A stretch of 64,000 bases of DNA from Nectonema munidae (GCA_030549495.1 JAUIRK010000093.1:62001-126000), one strand, 5' to 3'. Positions 36,201 to 45,578 are shown, counted from the first letter of the stretch. Notes: a model not told the origin generated them from the letters alone. Numbers and translations: made by a program.

Positions 36201-39200
36201 AAAGTGTTCATATTTCTAAAAATTAAAAGATGGGAGCGCAGATGATCGAATTTAAATTAAAAATAAAATTTGCAGGTTGTAAAGAAACTGACAATCAATC
36301 CTGGTTTATATTTCAGATAATTTTTAAACCAAAATTCCATTTTAGTATTTATAACAAATTTTCATTAAGATACTTTTTCAAAGAGTCATGTATAGATAAC
36401 AAAAGATTAAAATAAAACAAATTTAAAAAAGGATATTTTTGAGAAATTTTGTGGTCTAGCTGTTATTCAATCAAAATGAACACAATACAACTATATCCAA
36501 AAAACATCAGGATAGAGTTAGTTAAGTCATTTAATAATAAGTTAAGATATAATTAAGATTCGTTTTTTAAGTAAAGGCTCCATCTTTTCCCTTTTTGGCC
36601 AAATCGAAGAAAAAGGTATCAATTTTAGAGTTTTAATAAAGCAGATATTGAATTTTTATATTTAAAGGACTTACATCTCATAATCTTCATTGATCTGGAT
36701 GATCACTTTTATACATTAAATCAGGGTTATCTAAGCTTTTTTGGCTACGGTAAAAATTTAAAAAAAATTGATAGGAGGAGGTAAATAATTAAAGATGGAA
36801 TTCATGAGTGACATTAGTAGTCTATAATCGTGTCTTCCTTTATACTCCGATTCAAAAGAAACAGCCGGCCGCATTTGAGAATAGTGAGGACCGCATGCGC
36901 CCTATGGCGCAAAGACAAAATGATCAAAGTTAAAATTCTCTATAGAAAGTTTATAGAAACATAAAGCTATAATAAAAATTTTTCGTTTTTACACGTTTTA
37001 CATGATCGATCATTGTTTAAAATAAAAGAAAATACGTTTAGTTTAAGTTTTAGGTTATCAGAAGCATACAAGTGTCAATTTATAATTGTTATAAATTTTA
37101 AAATATTTTGAAGTGTTCTTACCCTTCACACGTTATAATGCCATAATGCAATCCAGTGGCTTTGTCATCGCAAATTTTGCAGATCAGATCTTGTTCGCCA
37201 TCTTCGATATCATCTTCATAAGAGTGAAGATTATTAACAATAATGTGCTGATGATGGTGCTCGTTTGTTGAATTTGTATGGTTGTAGAAATCGTTTTGAT
37301 CTTTTCCACTCAATTTGAAGTATTCAAAATTTGAAGCTTGGACATGATCTTCAACAAGAGAAGTAGCAGAAGAGGAATTGGTTTGTGAAATATCGAAATT
37401 TGGTGAAGCATTACCATCCGTACTGTTTTTTGAAGATGTGGATGACAACAAGGAGGAAGAATCAAAACTAGAAGAATTTTCGTAGAGCGAAATAGAAGAT
37501 ACTATCTTGCTCTTTCCCTTGATAGAGAGGTCTAAAGGCTCGTCATCCTCATGATAACTTTTATGGAAAGTGTTGGCTTCTGATATCACATGATTTTGGC
37601 CGCTATCCTGTGACGCCATTTTATTCAAGGAATAAATTGTTGGAGATTTGAAGTAGTAATCTGGAAAGACGGGTACAGAAATTTCACAACTTGAAGAATG
37701 GATAGCGACTACTGATGTAGGGGGCGAAATAAACTTTTTATATTCTGGTTGATGAAGCTGCTGTTCATCAAAATTATCTTGATGCTCCATGTCAACATCT
37801 TTATTGGTTTCAGATGCAGCTACACGTTTCTGCGAGTACATAATCTTAGAAGTAAAATCGTTAAACATTTTTATCTGTCTATTCTTTTCACAGTCATTCG
37901 CAACTTCATGAAAATTCTTTTTACCGCATTCACTCATCACCCGTTTTTTATCGGGGGAACAGATGCATGTGGATTTGTCCATCTGCAAAGTTGAGACACT
38001 TAACTTTTGGGAATAACTCATAAATGTTTTATGAACATCAAGGTTACAACTTTCATCGTTATCTAAAAAGACTTTCGGCTTTGAAGCTGTTCTTTTATCC
38101 TTGAAATAATAGTCTGGAAATTTTGAAGAACAGTTACCATTCCTTTCAGGAAATTCAACGTTAGTCATATGCATCGAATCTTGCTTTTCCGTTTTTCCTC
38201 GAAGTGAATTTTGTTCATTAACAGTGTTCGAATCTCTGGATATCGTAGAAAGTGGTAACTCATTTTGGTAATGGCTATTTGAAGAGTAGCTTATAAAAGA
38301 ATCCTTTTTCACTGGCAAATTAACTTGAGTCTGAATCTCTGCTCGCGTATTATTAGATTGCATTAGATAATTTTTTTCTGTTAATCCATTTAAATGAGCG
38401 AATAGTTGAGGAGACGCAACTGCTGCAGCATATGTATCTGAATCCAACTTTGCATAAACTCTTTCCCAACTTTCGGCTAAAAAAATATTCAGTAACGAAA
38501 AATAGTTTATTCAGGGATTCTTAATCATGTCAACTGATTGTATCGGAACTTCTTTCACTACTACTACTACTACTACGGGAAAAAGACTCCCTCTATATTA
38601 TAACTCTTATCTAAAATTTATTATTTACACCCAGAAAGCAAGACGCTAAACATTAACAGAATATTCATTCATGTTGTATAAATATCTCTTTGGAATTGCG
38701 TCCAAATATAAAAGTGGGTGAATAGGAACGAACATATGCTACATGATCGCTTTTGGCTCATTAGATACATCATTTATTAGACTGTAAAGAAAAATATTAA
38801 GTTCTTCTTCAGATGCAATTTTTCATTCATCTCTCTAAATATCTTGCATAAAACGAATCCAAAAGTCATCGAGAAAAATACCTTAATTGCAATCAATTCA
38901 ATGTCACTTTACGAAAATTAACCCTTACACACACAAATCCACAATGCTCACTTTGCAATCAGCACATAAAAGAGTGAACATCTTTTAAATATCCAACACA
39001 CACACACATTTTGAACTCTATCATGTGACGAGTGATGAACTTGCTAGACTTAACTGAAAATTAGAAGCTATTAGCCATAAGTTACTCATGGAACCAGAAG
39101 TGCCATGAGTAGCTCCAATGTACGTTTGCTGGTACTACACTTGCTCATCGCTGTTGCAAAATTATAACAATATTTCACTTCTTAACATGATGAGTACTTT

Positions 39201-40138
39201 TGGAGGAAAAAGTGTTCACTCAGTTTAACCCGTTAACGACCAGAATAATCAGACGATATCTAATGTAAAGCAGAAGATTTGTATTAAAGAGCATTGATAA
39301 ACGCAGACGATTTTATTTCGACTATATTCGACTCTGGCCGTTAACCTGTTAAAAGAATGTTTTTTAACAGGCTAAGCTTATAATGCGAGAGATTAATATA
39401 GATGGGGGGGGGGGGGGGGGGGGGGACAAACAAAATTTCACTAAAAGGTTTAAAATTACTATATAAATACACTTATAGAGAGAAATTTTTTAGAGAGGCT
39501 TTTACTTACTTCACAAGTCATCAATTCCGAACTAGGTCATGGGGCGATGGCGAAGATTATAATTCAAACAAAAAATTACTTGTTTCTTCTTTAAATTCTC
39601 CATTGTGATTATTGGAATCTTTCAATTCATTTATGGAATATTTTGAATGATTGGTGCTATCATCTTTATCGTTACCATTATTGGTATCATTAATATTAAT
39701 CGAGAGTGAAGTGTTTGATGGTGATGTTGTCGTTGTAGTTTCCTTGCCATTGAAAATTGTGAAAGAGATTAGTGGATTATTTGTTTTACAATTCTTTAAG
39801 GGCAACAAACTTTCAGGAAAAAAGTACAAAGGTGAACATTGTGAGGGTAAATTCATTTCATTGTTTCTTTCACTTTTTTCCAACTTGTTCATTACACAAT
39901 TTTCAAGTTCGGACAACTTTTTTGAAATTCTGTTGATGTCCTTTTGATATGTACTACTATCGAAAATGATAGACCTTCGGATCTTTGGCATTATTGGAAA
40001 TAAAGATTTATCAATTAAAATTTTATGTCGTTTGAGCTTTAGGCGTTGAAATAAGTGAGCTTTTTTCTTTAAGAAACTCAGATTTTTGTAGTTATCGCAG
40101 TTTTTGAATAAATTTTTCTTATCCTGAACCATTAAAAA
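23767..40138 (-). CDS. Hr4: HR4 orphan nuclear receptor (NR6A/GCNF type), eight coding exons
   Basis: Seen: exons at 40138-39580, 38476-37123, 36193-36045, 29946-29885, 29346-29056, 28945-28553, 25904-25730 and 24269-23767. All have AG/GT borders and agreeing phases, and together give 1159 residues from an ATG at 40132. The N-terminal 616 residues are disordered and rich in S, N and T, with a PLDLS motif (about 498-502). The DNA-binding domain (617-685) has P-box CEGCKG and the second finger [16 protein letters not shown], ending [17 protein letters not shown] basic extension has [11 protein letters not shown] and [13 protein letters not shown]. The ligand-binding domain (about 868-1118) includes [20 protein letters not shown] and [15 protein letters not shown]. 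Known: Drosophila HR4 is a nuclear ecdysone-induced factor that times metamorphosis and steroid synthesis; its vertebrate relative is GCNF. Inference: a 5' untranslated exon lies upstream, because an acceptor precedes the ATG by 6 nt. No clear AF-2 helix is seen at the C-terminus. Confidence 0.92.
24270..25729. other. HR4 intron with one SINE
   Basis: This 1.46-kb intron is featureless apart from the SINE at 25115-25262. Confidence 0.6.
25115..25262 (+). mobile_element. tRNA-derived SINE, copy B
   Basis: The head has GGCAGGTTAGTTGAGATGAT and a B box, GGGTTCGATTCC. The tail has AGTTTGACATAAGCGGTAC, GTCAATGAAAACAC and GGTCCTTACCTTACC. It is on the opposite strand to HR4 transcription, inside an HR4 intron. 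Confidence 0.72.
25730..25904 (-). CDS. Hr4: HR4 coding exon 7 (middle of ligand-binding domain)
   Basis: This 175-nt exon follows TTTTTTTTGCAG. It encodes [20 protein letters not shown] and then [20 protein letters not shown], corresponding to helices 6-8 (compare FHQLKVSNEEYACMKAI in GCNF). It ends AATG/GTATGC in phase 1. Confidence 0.9.
26848..26985. mobile_element. TTAA-ended piggyBac-like MITE, CCCATTAAGTACC type, copy P6
   Basis: It opens TTAACCCATTAAGTACCA and closes CTTAATTGG then TTAA. The core has two GCAGACGA/AGACGA motifs and TTCCCAAATGGGAGCATT near the right end, the latter shared with P13. Confidence 0.7.
27239..27376. mobile_element. TTAA-ended piggyBac-like MITE, GTTAACGACCAG type, copy P2
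   Basis: It opens TTAACCCGTTAACGACCAG and ends GTCGATAACCGATTAA. Inside are CAGAAGATTTGTATTAAAAA, GCAGACGATTCACA and the palindrome GTCGACATATGTCGAC. Confidence 0.78.
28553..28945 (-). CDS. Hr4: HR4 coding exon 6 (start of ligand-binding domain)
   Basis: This 393-nt exon follows TTACTTTTGTAG. It encodes [17 protein letters not shown], an N-rich linker, then [20 protein letters not shown] and [20 protein letters not shown] before [12 protein letters not shown]. This is the helix 3 to helix 5 signature, and it aligns with the GCNF pattern LCRLADELLFRQIAWIKKLP. It ends LTKK at AAG/GTATCG. Confidence 0.92.
29056..29346 (-). CDS. Hr4: HR4 coding exon 5 (basic stretch and hinge)
   Basis: This 291-nt exon (97 codons, phase 0 at both ends) opens with [13 protein letters not shown], a basic run that extends DNA contact or serves as a nuclear localisation signal. 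A hinge with [28 protein letters not shown] and CGGPSNNFE follows. The donor is GAA/GTAAGT. Confidence 0.9.
29604..29719. mobile_element. TTAA-ended piggyBac-like MITE, CTTTGAGGACC type, copy P7
   Basis: It opens TTAATCCTTTGAGGACCA and closes CAGACCTCAAAGAGTTAA. The core has TCTTCTGCTTTTTTTCAATG and AAAGCAGATGAATTTTATTT. It lies in the short HR4 intron between coding exons 4 and 5. Confidence 0.76.
29885..29946 (-). CDS. Hr4: HR4 coding exon 4 (C-terminal extension of the DNA-binding domain)
   Basis: This 62-nt exon starts after TTTTATTTTAG and ends AAG/GTAGAT. It encodes [20 protein letters not shown], the T/A-box region that follows the zinc fingers in HR4 and GCNF. It lies 6.1 kb after exon 3. 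Confidence 0.92.
30946..31200. repeat. Foldback array of about 21-bp TTTGTCTTTTTT units
   Basis: Units like TTCTAAATTGTCTTTTTTAA repeat about seven times on the left (30953-31100). Two or three inverted copies follow on the right, such as AAAAAAGACAAATTAGAA at about 31170. The arms are of unequal length. It resembles the smaller palindrome at 12450-12600. Confidence 0.6.
31506..31650. mobile_element. Short inverted-repeat element, CAACTCGCC family, second copy
   Basis: The left end ACAGTCAACTCGCCCCATAC faces GGAGCGAGTTTGACCAGACG on the right. The interior is AT-rich with repeated AACTAAT. It is a shorter relative of the element at 6990-7412. Confidence 0.58.
31850..32480. promoter_or_regulatory. 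CpG-richer intronic patch, candidate HR4 regulatory region
   Basis: Unlike its surroundings, this stretch is rich in CG and GC (GCGCGCGCGCAAAACGC at about 31892; ATCGCGCGCAAAGG at about 32388) and in CATCATCAC and TGATGATG runs. No exon or transposon signature is seen. An enhancer or an alternative promoter of HR4 is an inference from composition only. Confidence 0.3.
34600..35060. promoter_or_regulatory. Second compositionally distinct intronic patch
   Basis: This patch has many GA-rich and CACACA/GCGCGC stretches (CATGCGCGCGCACCACAC at 34950-34967) and TATATA blocks, in an otherwise plain AT-rich intron. It contains no reading frame with protein likeness. A regulatory role is speculative. 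Confidence 0.22.
35306..35432. mobile_element. TTAA-ended piggyBac-like MITE, GTTAACGACCAG type, diverged copy P3
   Basis: It opens CAACCCGTTAATGACCAAAA and closes GTTACATGTTAA. Internal AGACGATTTGTATTAAATAG and AAAGTCGACTCTAG match the other copies with more differences, so it is an older insertion. Confidence 0.68.
36045..36193 (-). CDS. Hr4: HR4 coding exon 3 (P box, second zinc finger)
   Basis: This 149-nt exon lies between TTTATTTTAG and GCAG/GTACGC. It encodes [36 protein letters not shown] and [13 protein letters not shown]. All cysteines of the second finger are present. The sequence is distinctive for the HR4/GCNF branch (VQNxRVYTC, [14 protein letters not shown]). Confidence 0.95.
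36194..37122. other. HR4 intron, nothing recognised
   Basis: This 0.93-kb intron splits the P box. A short GC-rich phrase at 36864-36910 (AGCCGGCCGCATTTGAG, GACCGCATGCGCCCTATG) may be a transposon end remnant. Confidence 0.5.
37123..38476 (-). CDS. Hr4: HR4 coding exon 2 (long N-terminal region and first half of zinc finger 1)
   Basis: This 1354-nt exon follows TATTTTTTTAG and starts CCGAAAGTTGGG ([15 protein letters not shown]). Residues of note are two copies of FPDYYFK (about 304-310 and 455-461), the CtBP-type PLDLS (498-502), a serine-rich stretch ([15 protein letters not shown]) and an acidic [10 protein letters not shown] just before the DNA-binding domain. It ends inside the first zinc finger at [19 protein letters not shown] plus GG, at GG/GTAAGA. 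Splitting the P box with an intron at this place is common in the family. Confidence 0.9.
38477..39579. other. HR4 intron with an ACT microsatellite, a TTAA MITE and a G run
   Basis: The trinucleotide repeat ACT/CTA lies at 38559-38577. A homopolymer of about 22 G lies at 39404-39425. No coding sequence was found. Confidence 0.6.
39225..39352. mobile_element. TTAA-ended piggyBac-like MITE, GTTAACGACCAG type, copy P4 (clearest ends)
   Basis: The left end, TTAA then CCCGTTAACGACCAG, mirrors the right end, CTGGCCGTTAACCTG then TTAA. This gives a terminal inverted repeat of about 15 bp inside a TTAA duplication, as in piggyBac elements. The core is as in P2 and P5. Confidence 0.8.
39580..40138 (-). 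CDS. Hr4: HR4 coding exon 1 (N-terminal, disordered)
   Basis: The acceptor TTATTTTAG is followed by TTTTTA and the ATG at 40132. The first residues are [15 protein letters not shown] and the tail is rich in T, S and N ([22 protein letters not shown]). The exon ends GAAGAAACAA/GTAATT in phase 1, and the next exon supplies CC to make ACC. No stop lies between the acceptor and the ATG, so an earlier start in an upstream exon cannot be excluded. There is no similarity to a known domain; it is assigned to HR4 by phase and distance. Confidence 0.68.
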
Positions 40139-42310
40139 CTAAAATAAAGTTAAAAAATTATTATAGTGTTATAAGACATTTGCAGAGGATAATAAACTTA
40201 ATAAGAACATTGAGCTATACATCAAATGTATGTAAGTATGGGCAGTGATTTTAAGTCTAAATGAAATTTCCATGCCCAAAAATACGAGAGGGAAAAATAA
40301 GCATAAGACAAAAAGACTTGTGGGTAACATAATCGATCAATATTGAGAGAGAAAAAGCAGTAAATGATGTAAAAAATAATAGTACATAAAAATAAGTTTT
40401 AGAACAAATCAAATCTATTATAAAAAAAATTATACAAGTAGAAGAAAAATATTTCTCATCTAATATTGTGTCCATTTTCAAAATGTACAAAGGAAAGCAA
40501 AAAAGTTTGGAGAAAGTGAAGAACATAAAAAGTTAAACAGAGACTGAATGCAAATATGAGTTAGTTTGGTGGTATAAAAGCATCCGATTGGGATGTTTAT
40601 GATGTTGACTGTGGTATGGTTTAAGCTTCCTGCTACTAATCGTATTCTTACTTTATCTGCTTTCAACTAATGTTCAAAAATAAACAGATAGTTTTACATA
40701 ATTCTTTTTCTAAAGGAACGCAATTTTGCTTATCTCATAAAATAAATATTTTTGGTTGATTGAAATCTTATCACAAGAATTAGAAAGACTGATTCAAATT
40801 TCATAAATTAAAGGCAAATAAATGGAAATAAATACAAGTGCACTTAGTTCTGAATGTAATTGAAAATGTAAACAAAAAGCAAGCATATTATTTGTTGCAT
40901 TTTATTGTAAATTCTACAAAAAGTTACGATAATAGTAGATAGTATCACATAACCTTGAAAACGATTTCAATTTATCAGTATTATGAAAAAGCAGAAAAGT
41001 AAAACTAGTAAAAAAAAGTATAGTCGAAATATGAAAGAGAAATAAAAATGAAATTTACGAGTATTCTAAGTGAAATTCAAAAATTTGATACGTATTGAAG
41101 GACAGGCTAAATTCCCAAATGAGATGAAATCACTAAGTCAAAGAAAGTAAATCTGAGTATACAAAGTTATAGCATATCACAAGATGAAAAAAGTATGGAA
41201 TTCAGAACTTTGAAAATTTTCAATTTATAGAGAATGTCTAACCGGTATAAATTTAAGGATGTTAAGCATTTCAGGGATTGCTTTTCTAAAATTAAACGTC
41301 TGCTTTTCTTTTTCAATGAGTTTTTATATAACTTAAAGAAGAGGATTCTTAATTTAACGCTAGTTATATACAGGCCACAATTTTTAAAACATTTCTTCCA
41401 CACAAAAAACAGGAGATATTAAGTAACTTGATATAAAAATAAGTAAGTACATTAAGATCGAGAAGTTATTTAAAACTGACAATGGAAAGAAATCGGTTAC
41501 TAATAAAAGGAGTAAGATTGCATAGTTTTTACTCACCACCAGAAACTCCATCAACACAAAATTAGGAAATATATAGTATATTTCAGACTTTGATAAAGGA
41601 AAAAATATTTGGAAAATTTTTCCTTGGGCTTCAAAAAGTTATAGTCTTAAACTAGAAAACTACAAAAAAAAGCATAGACTTACATACCCTGCACTAAGCA
41701 AAAATTTTTTTAGGAGAGGGGTCTTAAAAAGGCAAAAATATTTATCAGCCTAAAAAAGGTAGATCAAGTAAAAAGTCATGCCCGTAAGTATACTTTTATT
41801 AAAATAAAATTTTGCAAAAAAATTTCTTTGAGAAAAAGGTATTTCGTGATGTACCGATTGAATCGGCATCGCTTTCTGTTCGATAGGCCTATTTTTTATA
41901 ATAGGAGTTAAAAGAAATTCTATTCTTTGTTTTTTTGCAATAAATGGATACATAGTATGTGCTCTAAGATTAAGAGTAGCTTATTAAAAGTAAGCCAATT
42001 TAAATGTAGTTGTTGTTGTGATTATAAGACAGTAGAGTTGGTAAATGAAAAAGTTGCAGTAGAAGGAGTAGAATTGGAAGATTTTTTTATTTAGGAAAGA
42101 ATTTAGATAGGATAGGTAGCGTAGGGAATTCTGTAGACTGTAGAGCATAGAAAAAGACTAGCTTGGAAAAAAATTTAAGCTTTAAAGAGTATTTTGTGTA
42201 GCATTTCTTTCTCCCTAAATTTAAGAGGTTATGCATATAAAAGTTGTATTCGATCAGGTTTAGTATATAGTGATCAAAGTTGAGCATTGAAAGAAGCAGA
42301 GAAAAGTAGA
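40139..42310. other. Upstream of HR4 exon 1: AT-rich DNA without recognised features
   Basis: This is presumably the HR4 5' intron, since a splice acceptor precedes the first coding exon. No donor-bearing 5' exon could be picked out with confidence. Short reading frames here look random. Confidence 0.45.
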
Positions 42311-42435
42311 TTAACCCATTTAATATCAATGTTCCCAAAGAGAAAGTAGACGACTTCAGTAATCTCTATTTAATTCTATTTAAAACAAGAGTTCGCCTAT
42401 GTTTCCTTTGAAAACATTGGTACTAAATGGGTTAA
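42311..42435. mobile_element. TTAA-ended piggyBac-like MITE, CATTTAATATC type, copy P8
   Basis: TTAA followed by CCCATTTAATATCAATG on the left mirrors CATTGGTACTAAATGGG followed by TTAA on the right. CAATGTTCCCAAAG near the left is matched by TTTCCTTTGAAAACATTG near the right, so the inverted repeat is about 30 bp with mismatches. Confidence 0.82.
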
Positions 42436-42899
42436 ATACAACAGAGATGAGAATGTTCAGAATTATGTGTAATTTTAGTTTAAAATCCAGAATAAGTAAT
42501 GAGAAAATGAAAAAGTTATGCCAAGTAAATGAAATAAATAATATTTTAGAAAAGTAAAGGCTAAAGAGTTTGGCAATATAAATAGATCAGAAGGAGAGTT
42601 TATCAAAAAGGCTTATGATTTACAAAATTTGGGCAGTGGTAAGCTTAACCAAAAATAACCTAGAAATAAGTTTGTTGAAAAAGATATGAGAAAGCGAAAC
42701 TTAAGATTAGGGGAAGAGCAAAATAAGGAAAATTGGACAAATATTTATTCATAGTTGTAAAATCGGTTAAGAAAGTAGTGGTAAAACAGATGGTACTTTT
42801 CTGTTATCTCCCCCCGTCCTCACTCTAAAAATTTTTTTTTAGAGAATGATTTATTTTTTTACTGTTTCATCAACATTTCTCTGATTATTATATAATATC

Positions 42900-43740
42900 A
42901 TTTAGAATTTTTTTAGAGTTGGAAGGAGATAAGAGAGAGATATAGGAGCCCAATAGCAACTGATGTGTCTAAGTATTGTATCGAAAGGATTTAAACCAGT
43001 GGCGGATCCAGGAATTTCTTATAGAGGGGGGGGGGGGGGGGGCGAAATCTATTTAATTTTTTGCAATTTTGCTAAAAGTCTTCAGAGAATACGACAGCTG
43101 TATAATGTCTTTTAGAATCACTAATTACCTGTTTTCATATTTTTAACATTATTTTGCCGTGAATTTTGCAAAAATTAATTTTTTATACATGTAAGGGTAA
43201 TTTTCGAAGCCATTTTTCATAGGAGGGGCCTAGGCCCATGAGCCCCCCCTGGATCCGCCACTGGTTTAAACCTTTAACTTTGATTTCCTCTCGCCACATG
43301 AACTCACACAGATATGAATCTAGTAGACTTCTATGAGTGCCGTTCTGTTTTTTATTTTTTTTCTTTGGCACTTCTCTACATTCGTTCAATATTTTGAGTG
43401 TGAGCCCCACTAGAAGGATCCATAAAGTTTTTCGAATGATTAAAAACTAAATGGTGACAATCATTGGTGGAAAACATATTTCTGTATGCACCCCAGTCAT
43501 CACTTATTATTGTAGTTCCAGGCCTTATGCTATTCTTTATTATTGGATAAAGTGTTGTTGCTTTCCGGTCTGGGACAATAAACATAAAATTTTCTTTAGC
43601 CTCTCTGCAAATTCCCCCTAAAACCGATTGTTGGGGAAGTATACGTCCAACATGATTTATCGGAATCTATAACTTTTCCAACCGATTTTGTAAAATTCTT
43701 TAAAAATGGAATTCAAAATTTCTTCAAAAATAAAAAAACA
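42900..43740 (-). mobile_element. Merlin-type DNA transposon, C-terminal half of the transposase
   Basis: Minus-strand sequence reads VGRILPQQSVLGGICREAKE, then FMFIVPDRKATTLYPIIKNS, IRPGTTIISDDWGAYRNMFS and HHLVFNHSKNFMDPSSGAHT before QNIER. Next come KKKNKKQNGTHRSLLDSYL and CEFMWREE. This is the IS1595/ISXO2-like DDE core of Merlin: the Asp in SDDWGAY and the Glu in HTQNIE are the second and third catalytic residues. The frame is broken in a few places. The C-terminal segment is split by the hAT MITE at 42997-43263, and PFDTILRHI continues on its far side. The N-terminal part is not contiguous; another Merlin piece lies at 46165-46665. Confidence 0.78.
42997..43263. mobile_element. hAT-type MITE inserted in the Merlin gene
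   Basis: A perfect 15-bp terminal inverted repeat, CAGTGGCGGATCCAG, encloses 267 bp. The flanks ATTTAAAC and GTTTAAAC are a 7-of-8 target duplication. A run of about 17 G follows the left end, and GCCCCCCCTGGATCC stands at the right. Confidence 0.88.
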
Positions 43741-43774
43741 ACTGAGCGCAAGCATTGAACAAAATAGTTACAGT

Positions 43775-43835
43775 ATGTAAGAAGGAGCGTCACATAAACT
43801 TTCACCCGGGGCGTCACACAAGTGAGAACTCTGTA
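43775..43835. repeat. Short repeat-like phrase GCGTCACA ... GGGGCGTCACAC
   Basis: GAGCGTCACATAAACTTTC followed by ACCCGGGGCGTCACACAAG stands out from the AT-rich surroundings and contains GCGTCACA twice. It is probably a transposon remnant; the family is unknown. Confidence 0.3.
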
Positions 43836-44899
43836 GATATTTCAAATATAAATAAAAGTTAATATTTCTATACTTTCCATCTGGAAATTTGTCATCCTTT
43901 TATACAAAAATAAAATTGAAGATTCAACCTTGAAAGAAAGGTGTTTAGAAAAAATGAATCATAAAAGAATATAGTTAGTAATCGTTGATCAGACATGTAA
44001 TATATATTGCAATTTGAAGACAACCGAAATATGATCAAGAATTTAAAATAAATAACACGCGTAAGCTTTAAAAATAAACTAATCTTTTTATTGATAAAAT
44101 TATATTGTATATAGATGACAACAATAAATGTTTTAAAGAAAAATTAATAAACATATTAGTTCCAAGTAGAATTTCTAGATAGAAAATTAATGGAGAAGTT
44201 AAATTCCAACCTCTTGCAAGCATAGAATAAAAAATATTATGAAAGATTCAAAAAGTACAAAAGAATATGGTTATTTTTTATAAAAATTTAGATACATCCC
44301 TGAGGTCAGTGACCTCTATGTATACTACACAATGGCCTTTAAAATTGCAAAGCACAAACTAAGGTATTTGATGCTCTCTATTCTAAAAAATGTTAATATT
44401 AAATTATGGACACATTTAGCATAAGTATAGATTAAATATCTTGTTTATTTTATCCAAAACAGAGGTTTTATCAAAAAAAATTTTTAGAAATAAATTATTG
44501 TGATAAAATAATGTATTACTTATTATTAAGATCTTATAAAATATTGCTAAAAAAGTTAAAATTAAAATTTTGTTATATTTCAAAGAAATAATAATAGTGA
44601 ATCAATAAGGAAAAAATTTAATAAAAATATAACAATTATAAAAAGCGATGTGTTGAATTACAATGATCAACATAATTTATCCTATCGATTAAATAGATAA
44701 CATTCATATCTGAATTAATTTAGGATCTGAAATTTACTATAATTAATAAAAGGATTTGCTTACTTAAAAAATAAGCGGAATTCGTGGTATTTTGTATCTT
44801 CAGCCATCTTCAGAAGAAATGAACAGGATATTTTTATGAAAGAAGGGGTAGGAAAATTTGATCCTGAAACTATTACAGAAAGAATATTTTATCGATGAT

Positions 44900-45420
44900 A
44901 TGATCAAGAAAGTGTAAATTCTGGTAAAGTGAGATGAGTCAGTGTAAACTTGATCACTCCTATTTACTCATCTAGTATGTGAAGGAGAGAAGTAATGGCA
45001 GTGACGGGAGAAGGATTGTGCATTTGACAGCCTAACATTGCCATCATGATCAGCTAAAGTAAAGTTAAACTAGAGAAAATTGCGCGCTAGAAAAGGAAGA
45101 AAGCGTTGTTGTTGTGTAATATAGAAGTAGTATTAAAAATAACAAGGAGAAGAAATAACGCACATGAGGATGATGATGGTGATGCCAGGCAAATCAGGAT
45201 AAGGCAGACGAAGAGATGGCGTAGTTGTTGTCGTCGTCCATGCATTGACATTGGCAAACGAGAGAGAGTAGTATATCGAACAATTATCTCTGCTGCAGTG
45301 TTGTTATGTCATTCAACTCGTGCTACCTGACGACAGACTTGCTCGTTCCAACTTCTCACGCTCAAATCTCTGCTTTTTCTCCTTCAAATCCCAAATTTAA
45401 AAGACGGCTAGACTTAAAAT
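44900..45420 (-). promoter_or_regulatory. CpG-richer block, candidate HR4 promoter or 5' exon
   Basis: This block is more GC-rich than its surroundings (GCGCGCTAGAAAAGG, GTCGTCGTCCATGCATTG, CTCGTGCTACCTGACGAC). It lies about 5 kb upstream of the first HR4 coding exon, which must have a 5' partner. Read on the minus strand it is pyrimidine-rich like an arthropod 5' leader. No TATA box or initiator is convincing, and assignment to HR4 is by position only. Confidence 0.28.
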
Positions 45421-45578
45421 TTTTCAGGCATTCGGAATATTAAGCTTTCATTTTTCCCAGAACTGAATAAATCAACTTAAAAAATGGACGATGAGTATTA
45501 TAGCACTTGTATATCTTTGAATCGATTGTTGAAATGCGACCTTCACCCGAGCAATATATAGGTTGAATGCACTTTTTT

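Noticed and set aside
37749-37994. Plus-strand open frame of 81 codons
   Set aside because: It is the antisense shadow of HR4 coding exon 2.
39402-39608. Open frame starting with a glycine run
   Set aside because: It begins in a G homopolymer and overlaps the end of HR4 coding exon 1 on the opposite strand; no protein likeness.
39651-39947. Plus-strand frame of 98 codons with hydrophobic runs
   Set aside because: It lies antisense to HR4 coding exon 1 and derives from its T-, S- and N-rich codons.
41750-41953. Minus-strand frame of 67 codons
   Set aside because: No likeness to HR4 N-termini and no acceptor/donor pair of suitable phase.
45106-45330. Plus-strand arginine-rich frame
   Set aside because: It lies in a CpG-rich block and its composition explains the arginines; no conserved motif.
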